Assembly: GCF_011764585.1 (NCBI RefSeq)
Contig: NZ_AP022853.1
Location: forward strand, 3,753,501-3,817,500
Length of the DNA stretch: 64,000 nt
Source of the DNA: Sulfurimicrobium lacus
GTDB taxonomy: Bacteria > Pseudomonadota > Gammaproteobacteria > Burkholderiales > Sulfuricellaceae
Direction: 5' to 3'
Part shown: piece by piece, positions 19,063-33,180 of the stretch
Position numbering within the stretch: the first letter of the stretch is position 1
Layout: the number at the start of each line of letters is the position of its first letter
Position numbers and translations under genes: made by a program
Notes under the pieces: model-generated
Told to the model about the DNA's origin: nothing
What the model saw: only the letters and a program-made list of their open reading frames with translations
Database searches by the model: none

Positions 19063-19524
19063 TTATTTGCTGCCGCAACCGCCGGAGCCGCCAGAACCGC
19101 AGCCACCCGAGCCGCAGCCGCCGGATTTCTTGGCGATGGCTTCGTGCACCAGGGATTCGCGGCTGGCGCCGGCTTCCTGCATACGGGCCAGGTAGCTTTG
19201 CCACAGGGCGTCGTGATTCACACCCAGGTCATAGAGATAGTCCCAGGAATAGATCCCGGTGTCGTGCTCGTCGGAAAAGCGCAACACCACGGCGTAATTG
19301 CCGACCGGCTCGATGGCGGTAATTTCGACTTCCTTCTTGCCGACCTGCAGGGTTTCCTGTCCGACACCATGACCGCGCACCTCGGCGGAAGGCGAGTAGA
19401 CACGCAGGAACTCGCAAGACAGGCGGAAAACCTTGCCGTCGGCGAAAGCAATTTCCAGTTCACGGGATTTCTGGTGCAACTTGATTTCGGTAGGGCGAGG
19501 GGTGTTTTGATCTAAGCCGCTCAT
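19063..19524 (-). CDS. DUF971 (GBBH-like N-terminal) domain protein with Cys/Gly-rich tail
   Basis: 153 residues. The body (about 1-125) has the DUF971 pattern: TEIKLHQKSRELEIAFADG, RLSCEFLRVYSPSAEVRGH and YAVVLRFSDEHDTGIYSWDYLYDL. In eukaryotes this domain is the N-terminal part of gamma-butyrobetaine hydroxylase; in bacteria the stand-alone form has no firm role, though links to iron-sulfur metabolism have been suggested. The last 18 or so residues are a Gly/Ser/Cys run with three Cys, each in a GGCGS context, which could bind metal. It precedes ubiE by 135 bp on the same strand. Confidence 0.85.
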   Translation of the reverse strand: MSGLDQNTPRPTEIKLHQKSRELEIAFADGKVFRLSCEFLRVYSPSAEVRGHGVGQETLQVGKKEVEITAIEPVGNYAVVLRFSDEHDTGIYSWDYLYDLGVNHDALWQSYLARMQEAGASRESLVHEAIAKKSGGCGSGGCGSGGSGGCGSK

Positions 19525-19654
19525 TTAAACATTCCTTTACATTGGGGTGAATCATAACCGAGAACCGGTGCCGCGCCAATCATGCGGGGGCGCCCGGAGG
19601 CGTCATTCCTAGATGGGTCTGGCCGCCGCAATTTCCAGAAGCATCGCGAACTTA

Positions 19655-19683
19655 TTGATGGCGGAGGCAGTTCTGGGTAGAAT
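19655..19683 (+). promoter_or_regulatory. Probable sigma-70 promoter of gltBD
   Basis: TTGATG at 19655-19660 and TAGAAT at 19678-19683 are separated by exactly 17 bp. The -10 matches 5 of 6 and the -35 4 of 6 consensus bases. It ends about 39 bp before the gltB start. Confidence 0.5.
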
Positions 19684-19722
19684 CGAGAACTTTTCTCTTG
19701 AGTTTTTGGGGTAGGTTTGGCA

Positions 19723-25595
<5,873 letters not shown>

Positions 25596-25601
25596 ACATT
25601 A

Positions 25602-25668
25602 ACCACGAGGCACACGGGGAGCAGGGGAAACCCATTCAAGCCCCGTGTTCCCCGTGCTCCCCGTGGTG
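25602..25668. repeat. Imperfect inverted repeat of CACGGGGA-type units
   Basis: The left arm starts with ACCACGAGG and continues with units like ACACGGGGAGC. The right arm, read on the minus strand, has the same units (ACCACGGGG, AGCACGGGG, AACACGGGG). The arms face each other around a short spacer and fill nearly the whole gltD-hemE gap. There is no gene inside. Confidence 0.65.
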
Positions 25669-25676
25669 ATAAAACA

Positions 25677-26741
25677 ATGAGCAAACTGAAAAACGACACC
25701 TTCCTGCGCGCCCTGCTGCGCCAGCCGACCGAATACACGCCGATCTGGATGATGCGCCAGGCCGGGCGCTACCTGCCGGAATACAACAAGACGCGCGAGC
25801 GAGCCGGCGATTTCATGTCGCTGTGCAAGAGCCCCGACCTCGCCACCGAGGTGACGCTGCAGCCGCTGGCGCGCTTTCCGCTCGATGCTGCGATTCTTTT
25901 TTCCGACATTCTCACCATCCCCGACGCCATGGGGCTGGGGCTGTATTTCTCCCACGGCGAAGGGCCGAAATTCGAGCGCCCGCTGCGCGACGAGTGGGAG
26001 ATCCGCGACCTCACCGTACCCGATCCCGACGTACACCTGCGCTACGTGATGGACGCCGTGACGCAAATCCGCAAGGCGCTGGATGGCTCCGTCCCCCTCA
26101 TCGGCTTTTCCGGCAGCCCGTGGACGCTGGCCTGCTACATGGTAGAGGGCGGCAGCAGCAGCGACTTCACCCTGATCAAGACCATGCTCTACAGCCGCCC
26201 CGACCTGCTGCACCACATCCTCGACATCAACGCCCGCTCCGTCACCACCTACCTCAACGCGCAGATCGAAGCCGGCGCGCAGGCCGTGATGATTTTCGAC
26301 AGCTGGGGCGGCGCGCTGTCTCACGCCGCCTACCACGAGTTTTCCCTGGCCTACATGGAGAAGATCATGGGCGGCCTGATTCGCGAAAAAGATGGCGTCA
26401 AGATCCCCTGCATCGTGTTCACCAAGGGCGGCGGATTGTGGCTGGAAAGCATCGCCAACATCGGCTGCGACGCGGTCGGGCTGGACTGGACCATGGATAT
26501 CGGCGAGGCACGCCGCCGCGTCGGCGACAAGGTGGCATTGCAGGGCAACCTGGACCCGACCGTGCTGTTCTCCAACCCGGAGACCATCCGTGCCGAAGCA
26601 GGCAAGATCCTGGCCTCTTACGGCCCAGGTTCCGGCCACGTATTCAATCTCGGTCACGGCATTTCCCAGTACACGAACCCTGAGCATGCCGCCACGCTGG
26701 TGAGCGCCGTGCACGAGATGAGCCGCGCTTACCATAAATAA
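25677..26741 (+). CDS. hemE: Uroporphyrinogen decarboxylase
   Basis: Converts uroporphyrinogen III to coproporphyrinogen III in heme synthesis. 354 residues with the family's N-terminal signature [15 protein letters not shown], the PDA-type substrate-binding Asp in [14 protein letters not shown], the second signature [17 protein letters not shown] and a C-terminal NLGHGI. The length is standard. ATG 25677 follows a GC-rich inverted repeat directly. The 312 bp after it carry DnaA-box-like sites before priA. Confidence 0.97.
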   Translation: MSKLKNDTFLRALLRQPTEYTPIWMMRQAGRYLPEYNKTRERAGDFMSLCKSPDLATEVTLQPLARFPLDAAILFSDILTIPDAMGLGLYFSHGEGPKFERPLRDEWEIRDLTVPDPDVHLRYVMDAVTQIRKALDGSVPLIGFSGSPWTLACYMVEGGSSSDFTLIKTMLYSRPDLLHHILDINARSVTTYLNAQIEAGAQAVMIFDSWGGALSHAAYHEFSLAYMEKIMGGLIREKDGVKIPCIVFTKGGGLWLESIANIGCDAVGLDWTMDIGEARRRVGDKVALQGNLDPTVLFSNPETIRAEAGKILASYGPGSGHVFNLGHGISQYTNPEHAATLVSAVHEMSRAYHK

Positions 26742-26769
26742 ACGCGTTTGACTCAGCTTCCTACGCGAT

Positions 26770-26778
26770 TTATACACA
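26770..26778 (+). promoter_or_regulatory. DnaA box (TTATACACA)
   Basis: A perfect match to the DnaA-box consensus TTWTNCACA, 29 bp after the hemE stop. Confidence 0.5.
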
Positions 26779-26782
26779 GTTC

Positions 26783-26838
26783 TGACAAATGTCAAAACGT
26801 CAACCGGCAAAAGTCGATTTTCTGACGGACATTTGTCA
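26783..26838. promoter_or_regulatory. Paired operator-like palindromes upstream of priA
   Basis: TGACAAATGTCA at 26783-26794 is a perfect TGACA-AA-TGTCA palindrome. GGACATTTGTCA at 26827-26838 matches its reverse complement at 11 of 12 bases. The second copy covers the whole -35 hexamer of the priA promoter, the usual position for repression. The regulator is unknown. Confidence 0.5.
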
Positions 26839-26861
26839 ACATGCTGTTTTGTATAGATAAT
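26833..26861 (+). promoter_or_regulatory. Probable sigma-70 promoter of priA
   Basis: TTGTCA at 26833-26838 and GATAAT at 26856-26861 are separated by exactly 17 bp, each matching 5 of 6 consensus bases. The -10 lies in an AT-rich run. The transcript would have a leader of about 185 nt before priA. Confidence 0.6.
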
Positions 26862-26934
26862 ATATAAACGCCCGCGGACTAGGCAGAAGCAAAAAGTCCT
26901 TGCCCGGCAAGCAATTACCCCTTTTGACCTGCGA

Positions 26935-26969
26935 CTACCCACAGAGTTATCCACAGATTCTGTGGGTAA
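26935..26969. promoter_or_regulatory. DnaA-box cluster within a hairpin-forming sequence
   Basis: TTATCCACA at 26947-26955 is the canonical DnaA box. CTACCCACA at 26935-26943 and, on the minus strand, TTACCCACA at 26961-26969 are near-matches. The outer parts also form a 9-bp inverted repeat (ACCCACAGA and TCTGTGGGT) with the perfect box in the loop. Confidence 0.5.
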
Positions 26970-27053
26970 CTAAAAAAGCGTTCTCACTACAGCAAGTTAC
27001 TACCGAGTAAGTAGATTCGACTTGAAAAGTATGCGCCAAACTAGGGTCTGAAA

Positions 27054-29246
27054 ATGACCCAAATACTGAAAATCGCCCTCGACGTTCCGCTTGCCACCCT
27101 GTTCGACTATCGGGCGGACAGCGCGGGTACGGAAGACATCGGCCGGCGGGTGCTGGTATCTTTCGGCCGCAGGAAAATGGTGGGCATGATCGTCGCCCTC
27201 GCCGACCACTCGGACCACCCCGCCGCGCAAATCAAGCCGGTGCTGCAGGTGTTGCGCGACAGCCCGCCGCTGCCCCAGGAAATTCTGGCCCTGCTGCAGT
27301 TTTGCAGCGACTATTACCATCACCCCCTGGGCGAGGTTATTTTTACAGCTTTGCCCCAGCGGCTGCGCTCGGATCAGCCCAACGCGCTGCCGTGCCGGCG
27401 CGCCTATGCCCTGACCACGGTCGCCCCGTCCCCGGATGAACTGCCGACACGGGCGGTGGTGCGACGCAAATTGCTGCAATTCCTGCAGCAGAGTGGGGCT
27501 GCGCCGCGCGAAGCACTGCTCGACCTTTCTTCCAGCGCAGCCAGACACGTTAAGGAAATGCTCGCACTAGGCTGGATCGAGCAAACCGAGGAAGCCATTC
27601 CGGTGCCGTCCGCTGCCCCGTCGACCGGTGCGCCGGTCCTGCCGCAACTCAACCAGGAGCAGGCGACTGTGGTGGCCGAAATTCACGCCGCTCCGCCCGG
27701 GTTCGTGCCCTGGCTGCTGCTCGGCATCACCGGCAGCGGCAAGACCGAAATCTATTTGCGCCTCACCGCCAGCCAGCTGGAACAGGGCAGGCAGGTGCTG
27801 GTGCTGGTGCCGGAGATCAACCTCACCCCCCAGCTCGAAGCCCGCTTCCGCACACGTTTTCCCGGCGTTCCCGTGGTCGCCCTGCACAGCAGCCTGAACG
27901 ACACGGAACGCCTGCAGCACTGGCTGCTGGCCCAGTCCGGCGCGGCGCGCATCGTGCTCGGCACGCGCCTGGCGGTGTTCACCCCCATGTCCGATCTGGG
28001 GCTCATCATCGTGGACGAGGAACACGACAGTTCGTTCAAGCAGCAGGATGGCCTGCGCTACAGCGCGCGCGACATGGCGGTGGCACGCGCCAAGCAGCGC
28101 GACATCCCTATCCTGCTCGGTTCCGCCACGCCCTCGCTGGAAAGTTACCAGAATGCCTTGGCGGGGCGCTATCGCCTGCTACGCTTGACCCAGCGGGCGG
28201 TGGAAGAGGCGCAACTGCCCGTCATCCGCCGCATCGACCTGCGCACGGAAAAGCCGGTCGACGGCCTGACCGCACCGCTGCTGCGCGCCCTGGGCGAGAA
28301 TCTCACGCGCGGGCGGCAAAGCATGGTGTTCATCAACCGCCGCGGTTACGCCCCGGTCCTGACGTGCAATCAGTGCGGCTGGATCGCGCCCTGCCTGCGC
28401 TGCTCCAGCAAGCTGGTGGTGCATCTGCGCGAAGGGCGCCTGCGCTGTCACCATTGCGGCCATGAAGAGCGCATTCCACGCGCCTGTCCGGACTGCGGCA
28501 ACCCCGACCTGGCCCCCGTCGGCCAAGGCACCCAGCGCCTGGAAGACGTTCTGACAGAACATTTCCCCACCGCCCGCATCCTGCGCATCGACCGCGACAG
28601 TACGCGGCGCAAGCACGCCCTGAAAGAGATGCTGCAGGAAGTGCACGAGGAACGGGTGGACATCCTGGTGGGCACGCAGATCCTGGCCAAGGGTCACGAT
28701 TTCAAGCGTCTCACCCTGGTCGGCGCACTCAACGTGGACGGCGCGCTCTACAGCGCGGATTTCCGCGCGGCGGAGCGCCTCTTCGCCCTGCTGATGCAGG
28801 TGGCGGGCCGCGCCGGTCGGGCAGCGGAAGCCGGCACCGTGCTGATCCAGACCCAGTTTCCCGACCACCCGCTGTTCGAGGCCCTGCTGCGCCAGGACTA
28901 CGAAGCCTTTGCCGCAACACAGTTGGTGGAACGCAAGCAGGCGGGCTTCCCGCCATTCTGTCACCAGGCCTTGCTACGCGCCGAGGCCACGCGACTGGAA
29001 ACGGCGCTCGATTTTCTGCGCAAGGCAAGAAAACTGGCCGCCGCCGACGACCCCGCGATCACGGTTTACGATGCCGTGCCCGCCCCCATGGCCCGCCTCG
29101 CCGGAAGGGAACGAGCCCAGTTGCTGGTGCAGGCGGAGTCGCGCCAGACTCTGCAGCGCTTCCTGCACCACTGGTACAGCGCCCTGTCGGCACTCCATGC
29201 GCGCCAAACCAGATGGTCTCTCGACGTCGACCCCCTCGATTTCTAG
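27054..29246 (+). CDS. priA: Primosomal replication protein N' (PriA helicase)
   Basis: A 3'-to-5' DNA helicase that restarts stalled replication forks. 730 residues: an N-terminal 3'-DNA-end-binding domain (about 1-110), a winged-helix region, and helicase motifs (GITGSGKTEIYLR Walker A, DEEHDSSFKQQDG motif II, GSATPSLES motif III, VAGRAGRA motif VI). A zinc module with four CxxC pairs (CNQC, CLRC, CHHC, CPDC) lies between residues about 437 and 483. ATG 27054 has an AGGG site 7 bp upstream. The upstream gap carries DnaA boxes. Confidence 0.96.
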   Translation: MTQILKIALDVPLATLFDYRADSAGTEDIGRRVLVSFGRRKMVGMIVALADHSDHPAAQIKPVLQVLRDSPPLPQEILALLQFCSDYYHHPLGEVIFTALPQRLRSDQPNALPCRRAYALTTVAPSPDELPTRAVVRRKLLQFLQQSGAAPREALLDLSSSAARHVKEMLALGWIEQTEEAIPVPSAAPSTGAPVLPQLNQEQATVVAEIHAAPPGFVPWLLLGITGSGKTEIYLRLTASQLEQGRQVLVLVPEINLTPQLEARFRTRFPGVPVVALHSSLNDTERLQHWLLAQSGAARIVLGTRLAVFTPMSDLGLIIVDEEHDSSFKQQDGLRYSARDMAVARAKQRDIPILLGSATPSLESYQNALAGRYRLLRLTQRAVEEAQLPVIRRIDLRTEKPVDGLTAPLLRALGENLTRGRQSMVFINRRGYAPVLTCNQCGWIAPCLRCSSKLVVHLREGRLRCHHCGHEERIPRACPDCGNPDLAPVGQGTQRLEDVLTEHFPTARILRIDRDSTRRKHALKEMLQEVHEERVDILVGTQILAKGHDFKRLTLVGALNVDGALYSADFRAAERLFALLMQVAGRAGRAAEAGTVLIQTQFPDHPLFEALLRQDYEAFAATQLVERKQAGFPPFCHQALLRAEATRLETALDFLRKARKLAAADDPAITVYDAVPAPMARLAGRERAQLLVQAESRQTLQRFLHHWYSALSALHARQTRWSLDVDPLDF

Positions 29247-29305
29247 CAGCAGGTCATAGAAAGCTTTAGAATACCCAGCTTTAGCGTATTTTCCGAGCGA
29301 ACGAA

Positions 29306-31069
29306 TTGAAACAGCACCTTACCGATCTCTTTAGCCAGGCGTTGCGCGCGGTGGCTCCCGATGCAACCGATGCGAGCGTCGTGCTCGAGCGCCCCAAGCA
29401 GGCGCAGCACGGCGACTACGCCTGCAGCCTGGCCATGCAACTGGCACGGGCCATGAAACGCAGTCCACGCGACATCGCCAGCGCCCTGCTGGAAGCCCTG
29501 CCGCCTTCGCCCTGGGTGGAAAAGGCGGAAATCGCCGGCGCCGGCTTCATCAACATTTTCCTCAGCCCCGCTTCGAAGCAGCGCGTCGTGTCGATGATCC
29601 TGGAACAGGGCGACGCTTTTGGCCGAGGCACCCTGGGCAAGGGCAAGAAAGCCCAGGTGGAATTCGTGTCCGCCAATCCGACCGGGCCCTTGCACGTCGG
29701 CCACGGACGCGGCGCCGCCTTCGGCATGAGCCTGGCCAGCGTCCTTGCTGCTGCCGGCTACCAGGTCAAGCGCGAATACTATATCAACGACGCCGGCCGG
29801 CAGATGGACATCCTGGCATTGTCCACCTGGCTGCGTTACCTGGAATTGAACGGCATCGACGTTCCCTTTCCGCCCAATGGCTATCAGGGCCAGTACGTAC
29901 GCGAAATGGCGCAGGAAATCAGACGCCTGCACGGCGACCGTTACGTCCACCAGCCATGGACCCTGCTGGAAGGCGTGCCGCCCCGCTCGACCGAAGAAGA
30001 GTTGAAGCAAGATGAGAAATGGGCCAAGCAGCAGAACGAATCGCACCTGGATGGCCTGATTGCCAACGCCAAGAAGCTGCTCGGCGACGATTATGCTTAT
30101 TTGCACGATTTCGCCCTGACGGAACAACTGGGCGACGGGCGCAACGACCTGATGGAGTTTGGCGTCAGCTTCGACACATGGTTCTCGGAAAAATCCCTGT
30201 TCGACAGCGGCCTGGTGGCGCGCGTGGTTGAAATGCTGGACAAGAAAGGTCACCTCTACCGCCAGGACGGCGCGCTATGGTTCCGCTCCACCGCCTTCGG
30301 CGACGAAAAGGACCGCGTGGTGCAGCGCGAGAACGGCCAATACACCTATTTCGCCTCCGATATCGCCTACCACCTGAACAAGTACGAGCGCGGCTACGAC
30401 ATGGTCGTCAACGTCTGGGGTGCCGATCACCACGGCTACATTGCGCGCGTCAAGGGCGCCCTCAAGGCCCTGGGGCTTGACGAAAGCAAGCTGGAGATCA
30501 CCCTGGTGCAGTTTGCCGTGCTCTACCGCGGCGAGGAAAAAGTCTCCATGTCCACGCGCAGCGGCGATTTCGTCACTTTGCGCGAACTGCGCCATGAAGT
30601 CGGCAACGATGCCTGCCGCTTTTTCTACGTGCGGCGCAAGAGCGACCAGCACCTGGATTTCGACCTCGAACTGGCGAAATCGCAGAGCAACGACAATCCG
30701 GTGTACTACATCCAGTACGCCCATGCACGCATCTGCAGCGTACTGGCACAGTGGGGCGGCGACGTGGACGACCTGGTCCAGGACGTCGACCTGACACTGC
30801 TGACCCTGCCGCACGAGCTGGCTCTGCTGCAGCGCCTGGAAGCTTATGGCGAAACGCTGGAAAACGCGGCGCGGGAATTCGCTCCCCACCAGATTGCTTA
30901 CTATCTCTCCGACTTGGCGGGGGAACTCCACAGTTACTATAATGCCCAACAGTTCCTGGTCGAGGACGAAGGCATAAAATTTGCGCGCCTCGCCCTGATC
31001 ACCGCCACCCGGCAAGTGCTCAGAAATGGCTTGAGCCTGCTCGGCGTAAGCAGCCCGGATAAAATGTAA
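29306..31069 (+). CDS. argS: Arginyl-tRNA synthetase
   Basis: Charges tRNA-Arg. A class I synthetase of 587 residues with the N-terminal Add1-type domain, the HIGH motif as HVGH in NPTGPLHVGHGRGAAFG, YYINDAGRQ, and a KMSK-like loop reading EEKVSMSTRSG, as usual in ArgRS. A C-terminal DALR anticodon-binding domain follows. It appears to use a TTG start at 29306; no in-frame ATG with a better context is seen before the conserved N-terminal segment. Confidence 0.96.
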   Translation: MKQHLTDLFSQALRAVAPDATDASVVLERPKQAQHGDYACSLAMQLARAMKRSPRDIASALLEALPPSPWVEKAEIAGAGFINIFLSPASKQRVVSMILEQGDAFGRGTLGKGKKAQVEFVSANPTGPLHVGHGRGAAFGMSLASVLAAAGYQVKREYYINDAGRQMDILALSTWLRYLELNGIDVPFPPNGYQGQYVREMAQEIRRLHGDRYVHQPWTLLEGVPPRSTEEELKQDEKWAKQQNESHLDGLIANAKKLLGDDYAYLHDFALTEQLGDGRNDLMEFGVSFDTWFSEKSLFDSGLVARVVEMLDKKGHLYRQDGALWFRSTAFGDEKDRVVQRENGQYTYFASDIAYHLNKYERGYDMVVNVWGADHHGYIARVKGALKALGLDESKLEITLVQFAVLYRGEEKVSMSTRSGDFVTLRELRHEVGNDACRFFYVRRKSDQHLDFDLELAKSQSNDNPVYYIQYAHARICSVLAQWGGDVDDLVQDVDLTLLTLPHELALLQRLEAYGETLENAAREFAPHQIAYYLSDLAGELHSYYNAQQFLVEDEGIKFARLALITATRQVLRNGLSLLGVSSPDKM

Positions 31070-31089
31070 TACCACAACGTGAAGAACTC

Positions 31090-31698
31090 ATGAGCCGCGA
31101 CTACAAACCCGCACCCAAAAGCACCTCCTCGAAAAAATCCGGCAGCCCGATGCTTACCGGCATTTTCATCGGCATGTTCATCGGCCTCGCTATCGCGCTG
31201 GCCGTTGCAGTGGTCGTCAAGGGAAGCCCCAGTCCTTTCGTGGAACACAAATCCGAAGCCACGACCAACGATAAGGCTCCGCCCACCCCCGCGGCCCAGG
31301 CGGATAAACCGGCCGAAGACAAGGCCAAGCCGGCAGAAAAACCGCGATTCGATTTTTATACTATCCTGCCGGGCGTCGAGGAACCTGTCAGCGAAAACGA
31401 CATCAAACAGCAGGCCTCGGAAAACGCCGCCAAGAGCCAGTATTACCTGCAGGCCGGGGCGTTCCAGAGCGAGGGGGAAGCCGATAATCTCAAGGCCAAG
31501 CTGGCTTTGATGGGTGTCGAGGCTACCATCCAGACCGTTACCGTTCCGGACAAGGGGATCTGGCACCGGGTGCGGGTCGGGCCCTACAGCAACGTGGATG
31601 ATCTGAACCGGATGCGTACCACACTGACCCAGAATGGCGTAAGCGCAAGTCTGGTCAAGGTTCATGATCAGGCACAGGCGGCCGTTCCGGCGCATTAG
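31090..31698 (+). CDS. SPOR domain protein (FtsN-like)
   Basis: 202 residues, probably a division-site peptidoglycan-binding protein. A short cytoplasmic N-terminus precedes one transmembrane segment (about 21-44, MLTGIFIGMFIGLAIALAVA). A Lys/Ala/Pro-rich linker (about 50-85) and a C-terminal SPOR domain (about 116-192) with YYLQAGAFQSEGEADNLKAKL and HRVRVGPYSN follow. The topology fits FtsN but is generic for SPOR proteins. It follows argS by 20 bp and precedes dsbA. Its TAG stop lies in a palindromic repeat. Confidence 0.9.
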   Translation: MSRDYKPAPKSTSSKKSGSPMLTGIFIGMFIGLAIALAVAVVVKGSPSPFVEHKSEATTNDKAPPTPAAQADKPAEDKAKPAEKPRFDFYTILPGVEEPVSENDIKQQASENAAKSQYYLQAGAFQSEGEADNLKAKLALMGVEATIQTVTVPDKGIWHRVRVGPYSNVDDLNRMRTTLTQNGVSASLVKVHDQAQAAVPAH

Positions 31699-31714
31699 TG
31701 TTAACACGCCCTAA
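31696..31714. repeat. Partial copy of the GTGTTAACAC palindromic repeat
   Basis: Starts at the TAG stop of the SPOR gene and reads TAGTGTTAACACGCCCTAA. It is the same as the right part of the perfect palindrome at 42816-42841, except that the four bases GGCG after TAG are missing. Confidence 0.65.
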
Positions 31715-31741
31715 CTGAACAACTCAAGGAGAAACTCTGTG

Positions 31742-32395
31742 ATGAAATTGAATTTTGCCGCGTTGCGTCTGTTGTTGGCCGCACTGTGTTTTGCCTTTTC
31801 CTGGAGCGTTCCGGCGTACGCCGAACTGGTCCTGGGCAAGCAGTACACGCTGGTTTCCCCCGCCGAACCCACGGAAACCGGCAAGAACATCGAAGTGCTG
31901 GAGTTTTTTTCCTACGCCTGCCCGCATTGCAACGCGCTGGAACCGACGCTGAATCCCTGGGCCAAGAAACTCCCCAAGGACGTCACCTTTCGCCGTCTGC
32001 CAGCGGTGTTCAACGATACTTACATGACCTATGCCAGAATATTCTATACCGCTGAAGCCATGGGTATGCTGGAAACGCTCCACCCCGCCATTTTCAATGC
32101 CGTGCATGTGCAGCACATCGATCTCAGCAACGAGAGAACGCTACAGGCCTGGGTTGCCCAGCAAGGTATCGACAGCAAGAAATTCTCCGCGATGTATGCC
32201 TCATTCTCGGTCATCAGCAAAACCCAGCGCGCCAAGCAGCTGACGCGAAACTTTGCCATTACCGGCGTGCCGTCCGTTGCGGTGGAAGGGAAATACCTCA
32301 CCTCTCCGTCGCAAACCGGCGGCAATGAGCAGTTGCTGCCAGTACTGGACGACCTGATCAAGAAGGTACGCCAGGACCGTGGCGGCAAAAGCTAA
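31742..32395 (+). CDS. dsbA: Periplasmic thiol:disulfide oxidoreductase DsbA
   Basis: Introduces disulfide bonds in exported proteins. About 217 residues: a signal peptide (hydrophobic core LLLAALCFAFSW, likely cleavage after PAYA) and a thioredoxin fold with an inserted helical domain. The active site is CPHC in SYACPHCNALEP, identical to E. coli DsbA. The cis-Pro loop reads TGVPSVAVEGKY. AAGGAG lies upstream; GTG 31739 and ATG 31742 are both possible starts. Confidence 0.95.
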   Translation: MKLNFAALRLLLAALCFAFSWSVPAYAELVLGKQYTLVSPAEPTETGKNIEVLEFFSYACPHCNALEPTLNPWAKKLPKDVTFRRLPAVFNDTYMTYARIFYTAEAMGMLETLHPAIFNAVHVQHIDLSNERTLQAWVAQQGIDSKKFSAMYASFSVISKTQRAKQLTRNFAITGVPSVAVEGKYLTSPSQTGGNEQLLPVLDDLIKKVRQDRGGKS

Positions 32396-32398
32396 GGC

Positions 32399-33055
32399 AT
32401 GACCGTTTCGGTAATCCTGGTGGACGACCACCCTCTGTTCCGCAAGGGTCTGCTACACCTTCTGGAGAACCGTACGGATGTGAGCGTCGCGGCGCAGTTC
32501 GCCAATCTCGGCAGCGTGCGGCAATGGCTGGAGCAAGGCGGGCGGGCGGACGTTGCCCTGCTCGACCGCACGCTGGGCGAAGAAAACGGCCTCGACCTGG
32601 TGCCCGTATTGCAGCGCCATCGCGTCAAAACCATCATGCTCACCATGGCAGAAGAAGACCACGAAGTGCGCGATGCGATGGAAAAAGGCGTGGACGGCTA
32701 CCTGCTCAAATCGAGCGAACCGGACCAGATCATCCAGTCCGTCATCGCCGTCACCCAGGGCAACAGTGTTTTCCCCGCGCATGTGTTGCAGAAAATCGCA
32801 CGCGGCGAGTTGGGACCAAGCGCCGTCAGCAAGCTTTCGCCGCGCGAGCTCGAAATCGTCTCGTACGTCGCACGCGGCTTGAGCAACCGCGGCATTGGCG
32901 AAATTCTCGGCCTGTCCGAAAATACCGTGCGCAACCATTTGCGCAGCATCCTGGAAAAACTGGGGTTCGATAACCGGGTGCAAGTAGCAACTTTTGCGCT
33001 GGAACAGGGACTCGCAAAGCCCGGGGATGTGGTAGCCAAGGACCAGCAGCCATAG
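32399..33055 (+). CDS. NarL/FixJ-type response regulator
   Basis: 218 residues. The receiver domain (1-120) has the acidic pair in VDDHPLF, the phospho-acceptor Asp in VALLDRTLGEENG (about residue 56), Thr/Ser in MLTMAEED, and Lys in YLLKSSEP. A LuxR-type helix-turn-helix follows (LSPRELEIVSYVARGLSNRGIGEILGLSENTVRNHLRSI). No histidine kinase is adjacent, so it is an orphan within this window. It begins 3 bp after dsbA and probably shares its transcript. A strong terminator follows. Confidence 0.93.
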   Translation: MTVSVILVDDHPLFRKGLLHLLENRTDVSVAAQFANLGSVRQWLEQGGRADVALLDRTLGEENGLDLVPVLQRHRVKTIMLTMAEEDHEVRDAMEKGVDGYLLKSSEPDQIIQSVIAVTQGNSVFPAHVLQKIARGELGPSAVSKLSPRELEIVSYVARGLSNRGIGEILGLSENTVRNHLRSILEKLGFDNRVQVATFALEQGLAKPGDVVAKDQQP

Positions 33056-33100
33056 TCACAAAAGACTATTCCCGGCAAATCTCTGTGCTATACTGATTTT

Positions 33101-33164
33101 GCAAGTGTGATGCTTGTTTCTGTTCAATATATTTGGGCCCCGCTTTGCGGGGCCTTTCTTTTTT
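33101..33164 (+). ncRNA. Possible short RNA between the response regulator and the PilZ-like gene
   Basis: An extended -10 element (TGCTATACT, hexamer 33089-33094) lies 42 bp before a strong rho-independent terminator. Transcription from it would give an RNA of about 64 nt with no reading frame. The -35 is poor. The terminator may simply serve the upstream gene. Confidence 0.22.
33136..33164 (+). terminator. Rho-independent terminator
   Basis: GGCCCCGC (33136-33143), loop TTT, GCGGGGCC (33147-33154), then TTTCTTTTTT. An 8-bp GC stem with a ten-base T-rich tail, downstream of the dsbA/response-regulator genes. Confidence 0.85.
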
Positions 33165-33180
33165 GGCTGGCGGGCTTGCG

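Larger units (their letters stand above)
26742..27053. other. hemE-priA intergenic region, no gene seen
   Basis: 312 bp without a supportable reading frame. It holds two consensus DnaA boxes and near-matches, two operator-like palindromes, an AT-rich run (about 26846-26868) and a sigma-70-like promoter, each listed separately. Base composition is visibly more AT-rich than the flanking genes. Confidence 0.7.

Noticed and set aside
26935-26969. Rho-independent terminator of hemE
   Set aside because: A 9-bp stem exists but with a 13-nt loop and no T-tract. The sequence is better explained as DnaA-box-like sites.
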